Shown piece after piece: positions 7,740-15,912 of a stretch of DNA of 22,162 nt. How positions within the stretch are numbered: the first letter of the stretch is position 1; every line of letters starts with the position of its first letter. The position numbers were made by a program, and so were the translations under genes. The stretch covers positions 1-22,162 of IMG/VR virus record IMGVR_UViG_3300043803_000215; one strand, given 5' to 3'. The notes beneath the pieces were generated by a model. That model did no database searches. It had not been told where the DNA came from and saw nothing but the letters and a program-made list of their open reading frames with translations. The stretch is from a virus.

Positions 7740-10301
7740 ATGAATGAAGTTGAAATACCATTAAAGATAACTGGCATTGGGGCCATCAAAGCTGAACTTA
7801 GAGAGTTAAAGGGTGCTATTGCTGACGCTACAGATCCTGAAACAATTGCTCAGTTATCACAAAGAGCTGGTGAGCTGAAAGATAAACTATCTGATGCTAA
7901 TGAGGCTGTGAATAACTTTGCTACTGGCTCTAAGTTTGAACAAGTCAGTAACTCATTAGGTGGTATCAAGGACTCATTGTTATCATTAGACTTTGCAGAG
8001 GCTCAACAGAAAGCTCAAGTCTTTGCTAGTGCATTAGGTAGTGTAAATCCAAAAGAGATATCTGCTGGATTTAAAAACTTTACTGGTGTCATTAAGACTA
8101 TGGGTGGTGCATTTGTTAAGTTAGGAGTACAGATACTTGCTAACCCTATCTTTCTATTGGTTGCAGTCATTGTGGCTATTGTTGCCGCAGTAGTTATATT
8201 CTTAGATAAGATAGGCGTGCTTTCTAAGGTACTTGATGTGCTTATGGCTCCAATTAATGCACTTATTGCTGGCTTTGAGGCTCTTACTGATTGGTTAGGA
8301 TTAACTGACAATGCAGCAGAGAAGAACGCTGAGAAGGTAATGGCTGCATCTAAGAAGAAAGAAGAGGCACATAAGGCTGAAATTGAGTCTCAGAGGTCAT
8401 TGATGGCAGTAACTAAGGACATGACAGATGAGGAGATTGTTCAAATCAACAAGTCATTAGGCATCAACATTGACAAGAATCAATCAATTTATGACTTAAA
8501 CAAAAAAGAGGCTGAAGGTTATATAGAGATTAACAATGCTAAGATAAAGGCATTAGAGAATAAAAAGGAATTATCAGAAGAAGAGAAGGCTGACTTAGAT
8601 AAATTGTACGCTGCTAATGTAGAGCATAAGAATAAAATTATTGCGAATGAGATTGAAAAATCTAATGCAAGACGCAAGATAAATGAGGACATCTCTAAGC
8701 AGATAGAATTACTCAACACTAAGCAAATCACCAATGAAAGCGAAAGAGCTAAGGTGATGATTGACATTCAGCTTAAAGAGTCTCTCTCGAAGATTGAAAA
8801 ACAAAAAAAAGAGCTTAAGCAAGCAAAAGGTAGTAAGGATGACCTTGCAAAATTAGAAGAACTTAAAACCTTAACAATTGCAGATGCTGAGAAGCAAAAA
8901 GAGGACTTAACTAAAACAGCTAACAACAAGAGAATAGCGGACAATAAGGCAGCTAATGCTAAGATAGAATCTGCTCAAGATAAGCATCTAAAAAAGATTA
9001 GAGATTTATTTAAGATTCAACTTGATGCAGCCATTGTTAATGGTAAGACTACTATGGAAATCGACCAGCTCAAAATTGACCAAATGGTTAAAGAGTATGA
9101 AGAGATAAAAGGCCTTGATATTAAGAAGACTAAAATATTTGCAACTGAGATGGAGAGAAAAATAGCATTAAAAGCTATTGACAAAGAAATTAAAATTGCA
9201 TTTGAACAACTTGAATTTGATAAGATAGCTATAGCTAATGAAGGTGCTGCCTCAAGAATTAGAATCAAAATGTCAGAGGAGCAAGATGCTATAAAAAAAC
9301 TAGAGCTACAGAAAAAATTAATAGAAGTTGAAAGAAGAACAGCTCTTGAAGCTAAGGATTTGACTGAGCAAAAAATTAAAGAGATTAACGCTAAGGCCGT
9401 TGATGACACAAAGGCTGTCTCTTTAGAAATCACAGCTATTGAGATTGACAAGAATGCTAAGATACTTGCAGCTGCACAATTAGTTAGAGAGACTAAGTTG
9501 TCAAATTCAGCATTTGAGCTTGAGAGATTTAAAGGAGATAAAGATGAGGAGATAAGACTTAACAATGAATTTTTAGCTCAACAACTTACAGCAATAGATG
9601 CTCAGAGAATAGCTGAGCTTGCAGCACTTAACTTGTCAGAGACTGAGAAAGAAGCTATAAGAGAGAAGTTTAGACAATCTGAAGTCACAGCAAAAGAGGA
9701 AACAGCTAAGAAGATTGAAGAGATAGAAGCTGAGGCTCAGGCTAAGACATTAAAGAATATTAATGATGGCTTTGAGACTACTAAACAAGCACTTAGTGCT
9801 ATTACTAGTGTTCAAGAAATTAGTACTAGAAATAAGTTGAAAAATGTTGAGAAAGGTAGTAAGCAAGAAGAGGCTATACTTAAGCAACAATTTGAGCAAC
9901 AGAAAAAAATGAATCTAGCAATGGCTGCAATCAATGGAGCACAAGCTATCTTAGCAATATTATCAGTACCTGACTTCACTCTAGGTATTGCATCAGGTAT
10001 AAGAATAGCCGCATCCATAGCGGCAACTGCTGCATCTATCTCAGCTATCTCATCTACATCTTTTGAAGGTGGTGGTAATGCTCCAAGTCCAGTAAGTGGT
10101 AACACTACACAGTCTAATATTGGACAAATGGCTACTCCTAACTTATTTGGCAACAGCAACAATGCTAACAATGTAGGCAACAATGGCAATAGCAATGACC
10201 AATCAACACCTAACTTCACAGTCACAGCTGTAGTAAGTGAGACTGAAATGACAAGTACACAAAATAGAGTTAAACGTATTCAAAGAAACGCTGAATTATG
10301 A
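7740..10301 (+). CDS. Tape measure protein
   Basis: 853 residues, the longest helical protein here. Residues about 133-158 (QILANPIFLLVAVIVAIVAA) form a membrane-like segment. Residues about 195-710 are almost continuous coiled coil rich in Lys, Glu and Ala. A second hydrophobic region at about 722-775 (MNLAMAAINGAQAILAIL) is followed by an Asn/Gly-rich linker and a polar end (VVSETEMTSTQNRVKRIQ) that I associate with tape measures in Bacteroidota phages. The protein sets tail length and later helps DNA pass through the membrane. By the usual rule of about 1.5 angstrom per residue the tail would be roughly 125 nm long, which is an estimate. It ends in an ATGA overlap with the next gene. Confidence 0.9.
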   Translation: MNEVEIPLKITGIGAIKAELRELKGAIADATDPETIAQLSQRAGELKDKLSDANEAVNNFATGSKFEQVSNSLGGIKDSLLSLDFAEAQQKAQVFASALGSVNPKEISAGFKNFTGVIKTMGGAFVKLGVQILANPIFLLVAVIVAIVAAVVIFLDKIGVLSKVLDVLMAPINALIAGFEALTDWLGLTDNAAEKNAEKVMAASKKKEEAHKAEIESQRSLMAVTKDMTDEEIVQINKSLGINIDKNQSIYDLNKKEAEGYIEINNAKIKALENKKELSEEEKADLDKLYAANVEHKNKIIANEIEKSNARRKINEDISKQIELLNTKQITNESERAKVMIDIQLKESLSKIEKQKKELKQAKGSKDDLAKLEELKTLTIADAEKQKEDLTKTANNKRIADNKAANAKIESAQDKHLKKIRDLFKIQLDAAIVNGKTTMEIDQLKIDQMVKEYEEIKGLDIKKTKIFATEMERKIALKAIDKEIKIAFEQLEFDKIAIANEGAASRIRIKMSEEQDAIKKLELQKKLIEVERRTALEAKDLTEQKIKEINAKAVDDTKAVSLEITAIEIDKNAKILAAAQLVRETKLSNSAFELERFKGDKDEEIRLNNEFLAQQLTAIDAQRIAELAALNLSETEKEAIREKFRQSEVTAKEETAKKIEEIEAEAQAKTLKNINDGFETTKQALSAITSVQEISTRNKLKNVEKGSKQEEAILKQQFEQQKKMNLAMAAINGAQAILAILSVPDFTLGIASGIRIAASIAATAASISAISSTSFEGGGNAPSPVSGNTTQSNIGQMATPNLFGNSNNANNVGNNGNSNDQSTPNFTVTAVVSETEMTSTQNRVKRIQRNAEL

Positions 10302-10750
10302 CAAGTTATCAGGCCCTAATAAACAAAATTGAAGCATTTTACAATGATCACCTACAAGTTAAGAAAGTAGGTAGTGACTTCAATGAGCAACTTCCTAACT
10401 TTGCTACTAAGGATGAGAGGTATCCTTTGGTGTTTATCACTCCAATTGTGGCATCTACTACAATGGATGTGAACACTATCAGCTTAGAGGTGTATTGTTT
10501 AGATATCATTCAGAAGGATAGAGCTAACATCACTGTTATTCTATCAGACTGTCATCAGATATTGGTAGACTTAATCAATTATTTTAATTTTAGTAATGAT
10601 TATTCCTTTGACATAGTTGGCTCACCATCTATCACTCCATTGAATAACCAACTACTAGACTATGCGGCTGGATGGGTAATGACATTAGATGTTGACATCA
10701 GCAATTGGACTAATTGTCAAGTGCCTTTAATAACTAATTTACCAGGTTAA
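10298..10750 (+). CDS. Small tail-completion-like protein
   Basis: 150 residues: an N-terminal helix (SYQALINKIEAFYNDHLQV), then a central beta region (YPLVFITPIVASTTMDVNTI, LEVYCLDII), a helix (ILSDCHQILVDLINYF) and a final beta segment (AAGWVMTLDVDISN). This alpha/beta pattern with an exposed edge strand resembles tail terminator or tail-completion folds, but I see no diagnostic motif. It is coupled to the tape measure by an ATGA overlap and ends 12 bases before the tail fibre gene, with motif copy 3 in between. A tail tip protein is an alternative. Confidence 0.5.
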   Translation: MTSYQALINKIEAFYNDHLQVKKVGSDFNEQLPNFATKDERYPLVFITPIVASTTMDVNTISLEVYCLDIIQKDRANITVILSDCHQILVDLINYFNFSNDYSFDIVGSPSITPLNNQLLDYAAGWVMTLDVDISNWTNCQVPLITNLPG

Positions 10751-10765
10751 TACAATATAGTTATG
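10751..10765 (+). promoter_or_regulatory. Repeated 15-bp motif, copy 3 (candidate late promoter)
   Basis: TACAATATAGTTATG, one base different from the consensus (T for G at position 11). It fills the whole gap between the tail-completion-like gene and the fibre gene, and its ATG is the fibre start. TAACTA begins 20 bases upstream, inside the preceding coding sequence. Confidence 0.6.
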
Positions 10766-12379
10766 GCACGTAGACAGAAGATATCACAGATGACTCCTAA
10801 GGGAGCTAACCTACAAGCTACAGACTTACTAGAGATAAGTGAGTTAAGTGGCACTGGTTACATCACTAAGTCAATAACTGGTCAAGAGATTATCAATGCT
10901 GGTGGCGGTGGTGGTAGTCAGAATTTACAACAAGTTACTGACATAGGAAATGACACTACTAATGGAATTATCACTACAAACTCATTTGTGGCATTTGATG
11001 ATATTTCAAGCCCAGATAATTATTCAGTTTTATCTCCTAATTACCTTGATATAGGCACCAATTCAACTGGAGAACAGCTTTTTTTATTTGGTAATAACAT
11101 CCAATTTGTTAGAGGTGGCGGTTCTATTGCTGGAACATTTAAAGCTACAAATGTCACTTCATCTAACAATGTCACTCTAGAATTTCCTAACAAAACAACA
11201 GGAAGCTACACCATAGCTACTACAGCTGATATACCTAGTGGTAGTGGTACAGTTACATCTGTAGACTTAACTATGCCATCAGCATTCACAGTGACTGGCA
11301 ATCCAATAACTACATCAGGTACATTAGCAGTTGCTGCTGCTGGTGTTGCAACACAATATATCAGAGGTGATGGTCAACTTGCTAACTTTCCAACTTCAAG
11401 TGGTGGTGGTGCATCTGTGAGCTATTATCTTAATGGCTCAGTAAGTCAAGGTACATTTGGTGGTGTTGCAATGCGTGAGATTAATAAGACACCAGTCATA
11501 GGAGCTGGCACAGATTTCACAATAGCAACTAATGGATACATTCAGTCATTCATAACAGATGCTAATGATCCTAATCAGTTAGAGATACCAGGTGGAAATT
11601 GGAACTTTGAAACCTATTTTTCTGCATCTAGTAGTGGTGGTACACCTTCATTTTACATTGAGCTATATAAATGGGATGGTGCTACACTTACATTGATAGC
11701 TAGTAACTCAGCAACACCTGAGGGTATTACTAATGGCACAGCAATAGACTTATATCTAACAGCATTAGCAGTACCACAGACTACACTAGCATTGACAGAT
11801 AGATTAGCTGTTCGTATATATGTTAACAATAGTGGTAGAACAATTACACTTCACACAGAAAATAGTCACCTTTGTCAAGTTATCACTACATTCTCAACTG
11901 GCTTAACTGCATTGAATGGCTTAACAGCTCAGGTACAGAACTTAGCAGTAGGTACAAGTGGCACTGACTTTGCAATCAGCTCAGTTACATCTACTCACAC
12001 ATTCAATCTACCTACAGCATCTGCTACTAATAGAGGTGCATTGAGCTCAGCTGATTGGAGTACATTTAATGGAAAATTAAGTGCTAATATAACAAGTGTT
12101 CAGAATGGTGACAACTTAGAGTATAATGGATCGCAGTGGGTTAATTCAGGCATTAAATACACTATTGAATTGGTAGATGCATTGACAGTAGACTTCTATG
12201 CTCCTTATGCTTTGAAAATTAGCTCAGTTAGCAATGTGTTGAATGCACCCACTATTACTATCTTAGATGATGGATCATCCTATACTGTAGGTGGAGGTGC
12301 CACTATTGCGATTGGTTCTAAAATAACTGTAACTGCAAGCATTGCATCTGTTGTTAATCTCAATATAATCAAAGCATGA
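10763..12379 (+). CDS. Tail fibre protein
   Basis: 538 residues, low in charge and rich in Thr, Ser, Gly and Asn. The N-terminal part (RRQKISQMTPKGANLQATDL, then a Gly-rich hinge at about 47-52) probably attaches to the virion. Typical fibre elements follow: SGTGTVTSVDLTMPSAFTVT at about 160-178 and, at about 423-440, RGALSSADWSTFNGKL, a motif common in fibres of Bacteroidota phages. Residues about 220-370 form a separate beta domain (YLNGSVSQGTFGG ... ITLHTENSH) that could bind a receptor or be structural. It has its own motif copy and couples to the next gene by ATGA. Confidence 0.75.
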   Translation: MARRQKISQMTPKGANLQATDLLEISELSGTGYITKSITGQEIINAGGGGGSQNLQQVTDIGNDTTNGIITTNSFVAFDDISSPDNYSVLSPNYLDIGTNSTGEQLFLFGNNIQFVRGGGSIAGTFKATNVTSSNNVTLEFPNKTTGSYTIATTADIPSGSGTVTSVDLTMPSAFTVTGNPITTSGTLAVAAAGVATQYIRGDGQLANFPTSSGGGASVSYYLNGSVSQGTFGGVAMREINKTPVIGAGTDFTIATNGYIQSFITDANDPNQLEIPGGNWNFETYFSASSSGGTPSFYIELYKWDGATLTLIASNSATPEGITNGTAIDLYLTALAVPQTTLALTDRLAVRIYVNNSGRTITLHTENSHLCQVITTFSTGLTALNGLTAQVQNLAVGTSGTDFAISSVTSTHTFNLPTASATNRGALSSADWSTFNGKLSANITSVQNGDNLEYNGSQWVNSGIKYTIELVDALTVDFYAPYALKISSVSNVLNAPTITILDDGSSYTVGGGATIAIGSKITVTASIASVVNLNIIKA

Positions 12380-12984
12380 TAACTCAATTCTATATAAAAG
12401 CAAGAGCTGTCATAAGTAGAACAACTGCTAAGCTAATGAAGACAGGGCAGACTACTTCTTATAGAACAGGAGATGATGGAAATATTCAAGCTGGTAGAGC
12501 TACATCATTTAGTGTACTTGCTGAGAATAATCCATTTGGAAATACTAACAGATTCACAGATGAGTTAGGAGGTCAGACATACACTAACAACATCATGATT
12601 GATTGGTCAACATTTGATGGAAGTAGCGTGTTAGGATGGGCAAGGAATACTTATAATAATAATGCTGATTGGAATACAGTAATTGATGCTGCATTAGCTT
12701 ATTCAGTAGGTACATTTACAACAGGGTGGAGGTTACCTAATGCTAATGAGTTGTTATCAATTTACAATTACTCACTTGCTGTTAAAACTAACTATTCACC
12801 ATTGAATATAACAGCTGGCATCAACGCGTGGACATCAACAACAGTAGCATCAAGTACTACACAAGCATATTATTCAAATCCAATATCCATAACTCCTATA
12901 CTTGCTTCTCTAAGTAAAGTAACATTAAGACCTGTTCATATCTTTTGTAGAACATTCACAGTAACAGGAACAACTTTAACATAA
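12376..12984 (+). CDS. DUF1566 / C-type-lectin-like receptor-binding protein
   Basis: 202 residues. After a short N-terminal stretch, the core reads KTGQTTSYRTGDDG, NPFGNTNRFTDELGG, IDWSTFDG and then GWRLPNANEL (residues 117-126), the hallmark of DUF1566. This domain has a C-type-lectin-like fold, which in phages is used for host binding; it occurs in Bacteroidota phage fibre tips. NAWTSTT (150-156) and VTLRPV (182-187) complete the pattern. It is coupled to the fibre gene by ATGA and is probably the adhesin at the fibre end. The fold is also used by targets of diversity-generating retroelements, but no reverse transcriptase or template repeat is present in this window. Confidence 0.7.
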   Translation: MITQFYIKARAVISRTTAKLMKTGQTTSYRTGDDGNIQAGRATSFSVLAENNPFGNTNRFTDELGGQTYTNNIMIDWSTFDGSSVLGWARNTYNNNADWNTVIDAALAYSVGTFTTGWRLPNANELLSIYNYSLAVKTNYSPLNITAGINAWTSTTVASSTTQAYYSNPISITPILASLSKVTLRPVHIFCRTFTVTGTTLT

Positions 12985-12990
12985 AATAAA

Positions 12991-13221
12991 ATGGCTACTT
13001 ATAAATTTCCCCAATTCAATGTAGAGATAATTGATCCTACAGTAATTATTAATAATGTGAATGACAACATCACAAATCAAACATGTTCAGTTGATGTAGT
13101 ATTGACTACACCATCTGCAGTATTTGGTGTGACATTTGATGGCTTCACTTACTCAAGAAATTGGAGTGATACTGAGATAAGAACATGGGTGAATTCAGAA
13201 CTAGCTAAATACTTGGTGTAA
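12991..13221 (+). CDS. Unknown small protein, fibre operon
   Basis: 76 residues starting MATYKFPQFNVEIIDPTV. It is predicted to be mainly beta-strand (VEIIDPTVIINNV, CSVDVVLTTPSAVFGVTFDGF), with one helix at the end (SDTEIRTWVNSELAKYL). I do not recognise a family. It is preceded by an A-rich start (ATAAAATAAAATG) typical of Bacteroidota initiation, and its stop shares a base with the next start. Its place after the fibre and lectin-like genes suggests a small virion or fibre-assembly component. Confidence 0.6.
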   Translation: MATYKFPQFNVEIIDPTVIINNVNDNITNQTCSVDVVLTTPSAVFGVTFDGFTYSRNWSDTEIRTWVNSELAKYLV

Positions 13222-13670
13222 TGGCATACGCAAATAACGGAGAGTTTAATGTGCTCTATCCTACAAGGAGAAGGATGGCTAACATCCTTAAGAGGATACT
13301 TAGAAATGATATAGTAGCTGGTCAAGGTACACTTGTAGAATCTATCAGAATCAATGCTAAAATCACCAGCTTTGAAAAGTTAGAAATACAAATAGTGGCT
13401 ATGTACTATTTTATCTTCTTGAATAATGGTGCTTTCTTATGGAATGGTGGTGTCATCACACCTAGAGACTATGTCAATCAGTTCACAAATGAGCTTAATA
13501 ACTCAGGAATCACAGCAGAAATATACTCTCAGTACACAGAATGGTTAACTAAGCGTTATCCTATGCTAAAAGTGGCTGAGATACTTGAAAAGAATCAAAG
13601 AATCACATACACATTTGAGGCTCTTGATCCACCTGAAGGTTTTAAAGTAGGCTATCCTTTAGATGTTTAA
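13221..13670 (+). CDS. Structural protein of unknown role, possibly tail completion
   Basis: 149 residues starting MAYANNGEFNVLYPTRRRMA. It begins with basic helices (RRMANILKRILRND), then GTLVESIRINAKI, EIQIVAMYYFIFLNNGAFLWNGG and a helical end. The order helix, strand DSIRI-like, strand, and an NNGA turn recalls HK97 gp10-like tail-completion proteins, but similarity is only suggestive. It is the last gene of the fibre operon, and its 3' end overlaps by 12 bases the end of the minus-strand chaperone-like gene, so convergent transcripts must run into each other. Confidence 0.5.
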   Translation: MAYANNGEFNVLYPTRRRMANILKRILRNDIVAGQGTLVESIRINAKITSFEKLEIQIVAMYYFIFLNNGAFLWNGGVITPRDYVNQFTNELNNSGITAEIYSQYTEWLTKRYPMLKVAEILEKNQRITYTFEALDPPEGFKVGYPLDV

Positions 13671-14390
13671 TTCTTTCTTCATGGCTAACATATTGAAGGT
13701 CATGATAAGTGGTAGATTGGTGACTTCTTCAAACTTAGTCAAGTCTTCATTACATAGGCTGTAGATTAGTCTCTCCCATCCCCATTTGATTTCACTCTTT
13801 TTAAGCTGTAAGTCTTTTGACTCTTGAGAGTTGGTAGGTCTATCATCCTCATCATCTTCTCCATTATCATCATGGAATAAATTGCCATAGGTATCCATAA
13901 AGTTTTCCCTAAAAGCTATAAACTCAGGTATTATTCCATAGATGTCATTGATGCAATAGTCTTCAAAGAGCTCATGCCTAACTCTAGGAGAGAAGTTATA
14001 AGGCTCAAATACAGTTACACCCCACTGATTGACTGTCTTTTGTCTATAGAGAATAGATGCAATGTGACCAATGTTTTGATTATAGTCCTTTGAGAAGTAG
14101 TGCTCAAGGTCAATGTACTCACCAACAGTCAACTTATCTAGTGACTTAAAGTGATAAGGGTATAGTTGGTGCTTGTATAGTTTAGATGGTTCTGAGTTAA
14201 CGAACTTTATCTCACTAATCATAGCAGTCACCTCTTCAATGTCAAGGTCTTCAAGCTCTTCTGAGCTGACATCAGCTAGTATAGCAAGAATCTCAATCTC
14301 TCTATTGAAGACCTCAGGTATAGTGTACAGCTCTCTAATCTCTTTGAACTGCAATACATCTATCTCACTCCAAGATTTCGGTAGGTTCAT
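13659..14390 (-). CDS. Tail assembly chaperone-like protein 2
   Basis: 243 residues from ATG 14390 (MNLPKSWSEIDVLQFKEIRE). I prefer this start to 14423 because it aligns with the start of the gene upstream on the same strand: LPKSWSEIDVLQFKEI against VPNQLNELTVQQFETI. Further shared pattern: EILAILADVSSEELEDLDIEEV against FEFLGVPTIKWDDVEIEEF. The protein is acidic and helical with a low-complexity acidic stretch (HDDNGEDDEDD, about 185-195). Two related adjacent genes of this type in a siphovirus suggest tail assembly chaperones, which coat the tape measure. This is inferred, since motifs are weak. It starts 26 bases before the end of the upstream gene and is on the strand opposite to every other gene. 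Confidence 0.5.
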   Translation of the reverse strand: MNLPKSWSEIDVLQFKEIRELYTIPEVFNREIEILAILADVSSEELEDLDIEEVTAMISEIKFVNSEPSKLYKHQLYPYHFKSLDKLTVGEYIDLEHYFSKDYNQNIGHIASILYRQKTVNQWGVTVFEPYNFSPRVRHELFEDYCINDIYGIIPEFIAFRENFMDTYGNLFHDDNGEDDEDDRPTNSQESKDLQLKKSEIKWGWERLIYSLCNEDLTKFEEVTNLPLIMTFNMLAMKKELNI

Positions 14391-14910
14391 CCTTAGGTAT
14401 GTGTTTAGATAACTTCTGACCAATCTCTACCAAATATGGCACAGCTATTTCTGCTTTCAATTCTCTAATTAACTTAGCTTTTAGCTTGATGTGTGCATCT
14501 GAATAGTGCTCTACCTTAGTTAAGTCAGTGCGTTTAAATAGAACAGCTAACAACTCAGAAATATAGCCTTTATGTTTGGAGTGCATAATCTTCTCAATGT
14601 GCTTAGTGTCCTTTACAGATAACTTGAACTTATCCTCAAATGCAGTATAAGTGTAGCCATCTATCTCAAGTGTGTTCACTAGCTCAGGCTTTCCTGACAA
14701 GTCATTAAAAGATTTCACTAACTCTTTGAATTCTTCAATCTCAACATCATCCCATTTAATTGTGGGCACTCCTAAGAATTCAAACACTTGAAGGTGTTTG
14801 TCAATAGCATCTAACTCAGTGTTAGCATGTATAGTTGTGATTGTTTCAAATTGCTGTACAGTTAACTCATTCAGTTGGTTAGGTACTTCAATGCCTAATA
14901 TATTCACCAT
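14365..14910 (-). CDS. Tail assembly chaperone-like protein 1
   Basis: 181 residues, starting MVNILGIEVPNQLNELTVQQ. It is helical and charged, with an N-terminal block shared with the next gene on its strand (VPNQLNELTVQQFETI, FLGVPTIKWDDVEIEEFKEL). The middle contains LEIDGYTYTAFEDKFKLSVKD, and the end is basic-helical (KLKAKLIRELKAEI). Its position between tail and capsid genes, its size and its related partner fit the G-like member of a chaperone pair. Fusion by frameshift, as in lambda, would need a +1 or -2 shift and the partner has its own ATG, so I infer reinitiation instead. A host-type -7 box lies 17 to 24 bases before the start codon. Confidence 0.5.
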   Translation of the reverse strand: MVNILGIEVPNQLNELTVQQFETITTIHANTELDAIDKHLQVFEFLGVPTIKWDDVEIEEFKELVKSFNDLSGKPELVNTLEIDGYTYTAFEDKFKLSVKDTKHIEKIMHSKHKGYISELLAVLFKRTDLTKVEHYSDAHIKLKAKLIRELKAEIAVPYLVEIGQKLSKHIPKDEPTEILE

Positions 14911-14926
14911 AGATTTTAATTTTTAA

Positions 14927-14934
14927 CAAATATA
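14927..14934 (-). promoter_or_regulatory. Host-type -7 box for the minus-strand pair
   Basis: Read on the minus strand the sequence is TATATTTG, a perfect match to the Bacteroidota -7 box TAnnTTTG, 16 bases before the ATG of the chaperone-like gene. No TTTG or TTG lies 19-21 bases upstream, so the promoter may be weak or need an activator. It overlaps the presumed upstream element (TAA at 14924) of the phage motif pointing the other way. Confidence 0.5.
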
Positions 14935-14942
14935 ATACTTTT

Positions 14943-14957
14943 TACAATATAGGCATG
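14943..14957 (+). promoter_or_regulatory. Repeated 15-bp motif, copy 4 (candidate late promoter)
   Basis: TACAATATAGGCATG, one base different from the consensus. The ATG starts the protease-scaffold gene. The gap of 44 bases separates divergent genes, so a rightward promoter is required here, and this is the only strong candidate. TAACAA begins 19 bases upstream of the motif. Confidence 0.65.
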
Positions 14958-15911
14958 GATAGACCAGTCTATAAGATAACAATTGATGATGAGTATGCTG
15001 ATGGTGAAAACTTAGGCATAGAAATGATTGCATTCACATCTAAACCTGCTATTAAGGTTAAAGGTATGGCATTCAATTCTCATGTGTTATGGCATTCATT
15101 TGACTCAGTTAAGATGAGAGTTGTTGCACCAGCAATGATACCTATGAATATCTATAGAATGGATGAGGATGGTGAAGAGTATGACGCACAATTCTCAGCT
15201 GAGGTGATTGAGCAGATACATTCTAAATTCATGCAGAATCTAAAGAATAAAGACATCTTTAATCTTGAGCATGATGCAACTGAAAAGGTCCCAGCTTACA
15301 TCCTAGAGGCTTGGATAGTAGATAGTCCAAAAACTGACAAAGCATTCACTACTTATGGTATTGATGTACCTAAGGGAACACTGATGCTAACAAGTCAAGT
15401 GACTGACAGAGCTTACTATGATGAGCTTGTAGAGTCAGGTCAAGTTGGTTACTCTATAGAAGGCTTTTTAGGTATGAAATTATCGGAACAATTAAAATTA
15501 AATACTATGAAATTACCTGATGGAGAGCATCTAATTGAGGATAAAATCTATGTTGTAAAAGACGGAGAAGTTATTGAGATTAAAGATGTACCTACAGAGA
15601 TGGAGGCTGAGTTGTCAGCTGACCCAGCTGTAGAAGAAGAAGTAGCTGATGCTGAGGCTCAAGCTACAGAAGAAGCTGAAACAGAAGAGGTAGCTATGGC
15701 TATTGACCCAACTGTAGATGCAGAAGCTATTATTGCCATTGTGAGACCTTTATTAGAGGAGCACATGAATTCAGTTATCTCAATGATTGCTGGTTTAAAA
15801 AATCAGATTGAGGAATCTATAGCAGTTGAGACTGAAGAAGAAGTAGCTAGTGTAGCATTGACTGCTCACGAAAAATTTAAAGAATTTGTAAAATTTTCAA
15901 AATCAAAATAA
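14955..15911 (+). CDS. XkdF-like prohead protease fused to scaffold
   Basis: 318 residues. Residues 1-185 resemble the XkdF-like serine protease group (Peptidase_S78_2 type): NLEHDA with His106 as likely catalytic histidine, then VGYSIEGF with Ser167 as likely nucleophile. The C-terminal part, about 210-318, is acidic and Ala/Glu-rich (EEEVADAEAQATEEAETEE), then a helix (IIAIVRPLLEEHMNSVI) and a basic end (KFKEFVKFSKSK), as expected of a scaffold that shapes the procapsid and is then digested. The capsid gene starts two bases after the stop. This is a common arrangement in which one gene supplies both protease and scaffold. Catalytic residues are inferred by pattern. Confidence 0.8.
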   Translation: MDRPVYKITIDDEYADGENLGIEMIAFTSKPAIKVKGMAFNSHVLWHSFDSVKMRVVAPAMIPMNIYRMDEDGEEYDAQFSAEVIEQIHSKFMQNLKNKDIFNLEHDATEKVPAYILEAWIVDSPKTDKAFTTYGIDVPKGTLMLTSQVTDRAYYDELVESGQVGYSIEGFLGMKLSEQLKLNTMKLPDGEHLIEDKIYVVKDGEVIEIKDVPTEMEAELSADPAVEEEVADAEAQATEEAETEEVAMAIDPTVDAEAIIAIVRPLLEEHMNSVISMIAGLKNQIEESIAVETEEEVASVALTAHEKFKEFVKFSKSK

Positions 15912-15912
15912 A

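Noticed and set aside
9017-9565. Long open frames on the minus strand within the tape measure gene (also 9812-10225 and 8519-8767)
   Set aside because: They are shadows of Lys/Glu/Ala-rich codons; their products are Ser/Leu-rich with no plausible domain.
11352-11366. CACAATATATCAGAG inside the tail fibre gene, resembling the motif
   Set aside because: It lacks TAGG and any start codon nearby, and the codons are explained by the fibre protein.
12376-12984. Diversity-generating retroelement target
   Set aside because: The fold fits, but no reverse transcriptase, template repeat or accessory gene is in the window.
14365-14423. Programmed -1 frameshift joining the two chaperone-like genes
   Set aside because: The frames would need a +1 or -2 shift, I see no slippery heptamer, and the second gene has its own ATG at 14390 aligned with the related N-terminus.
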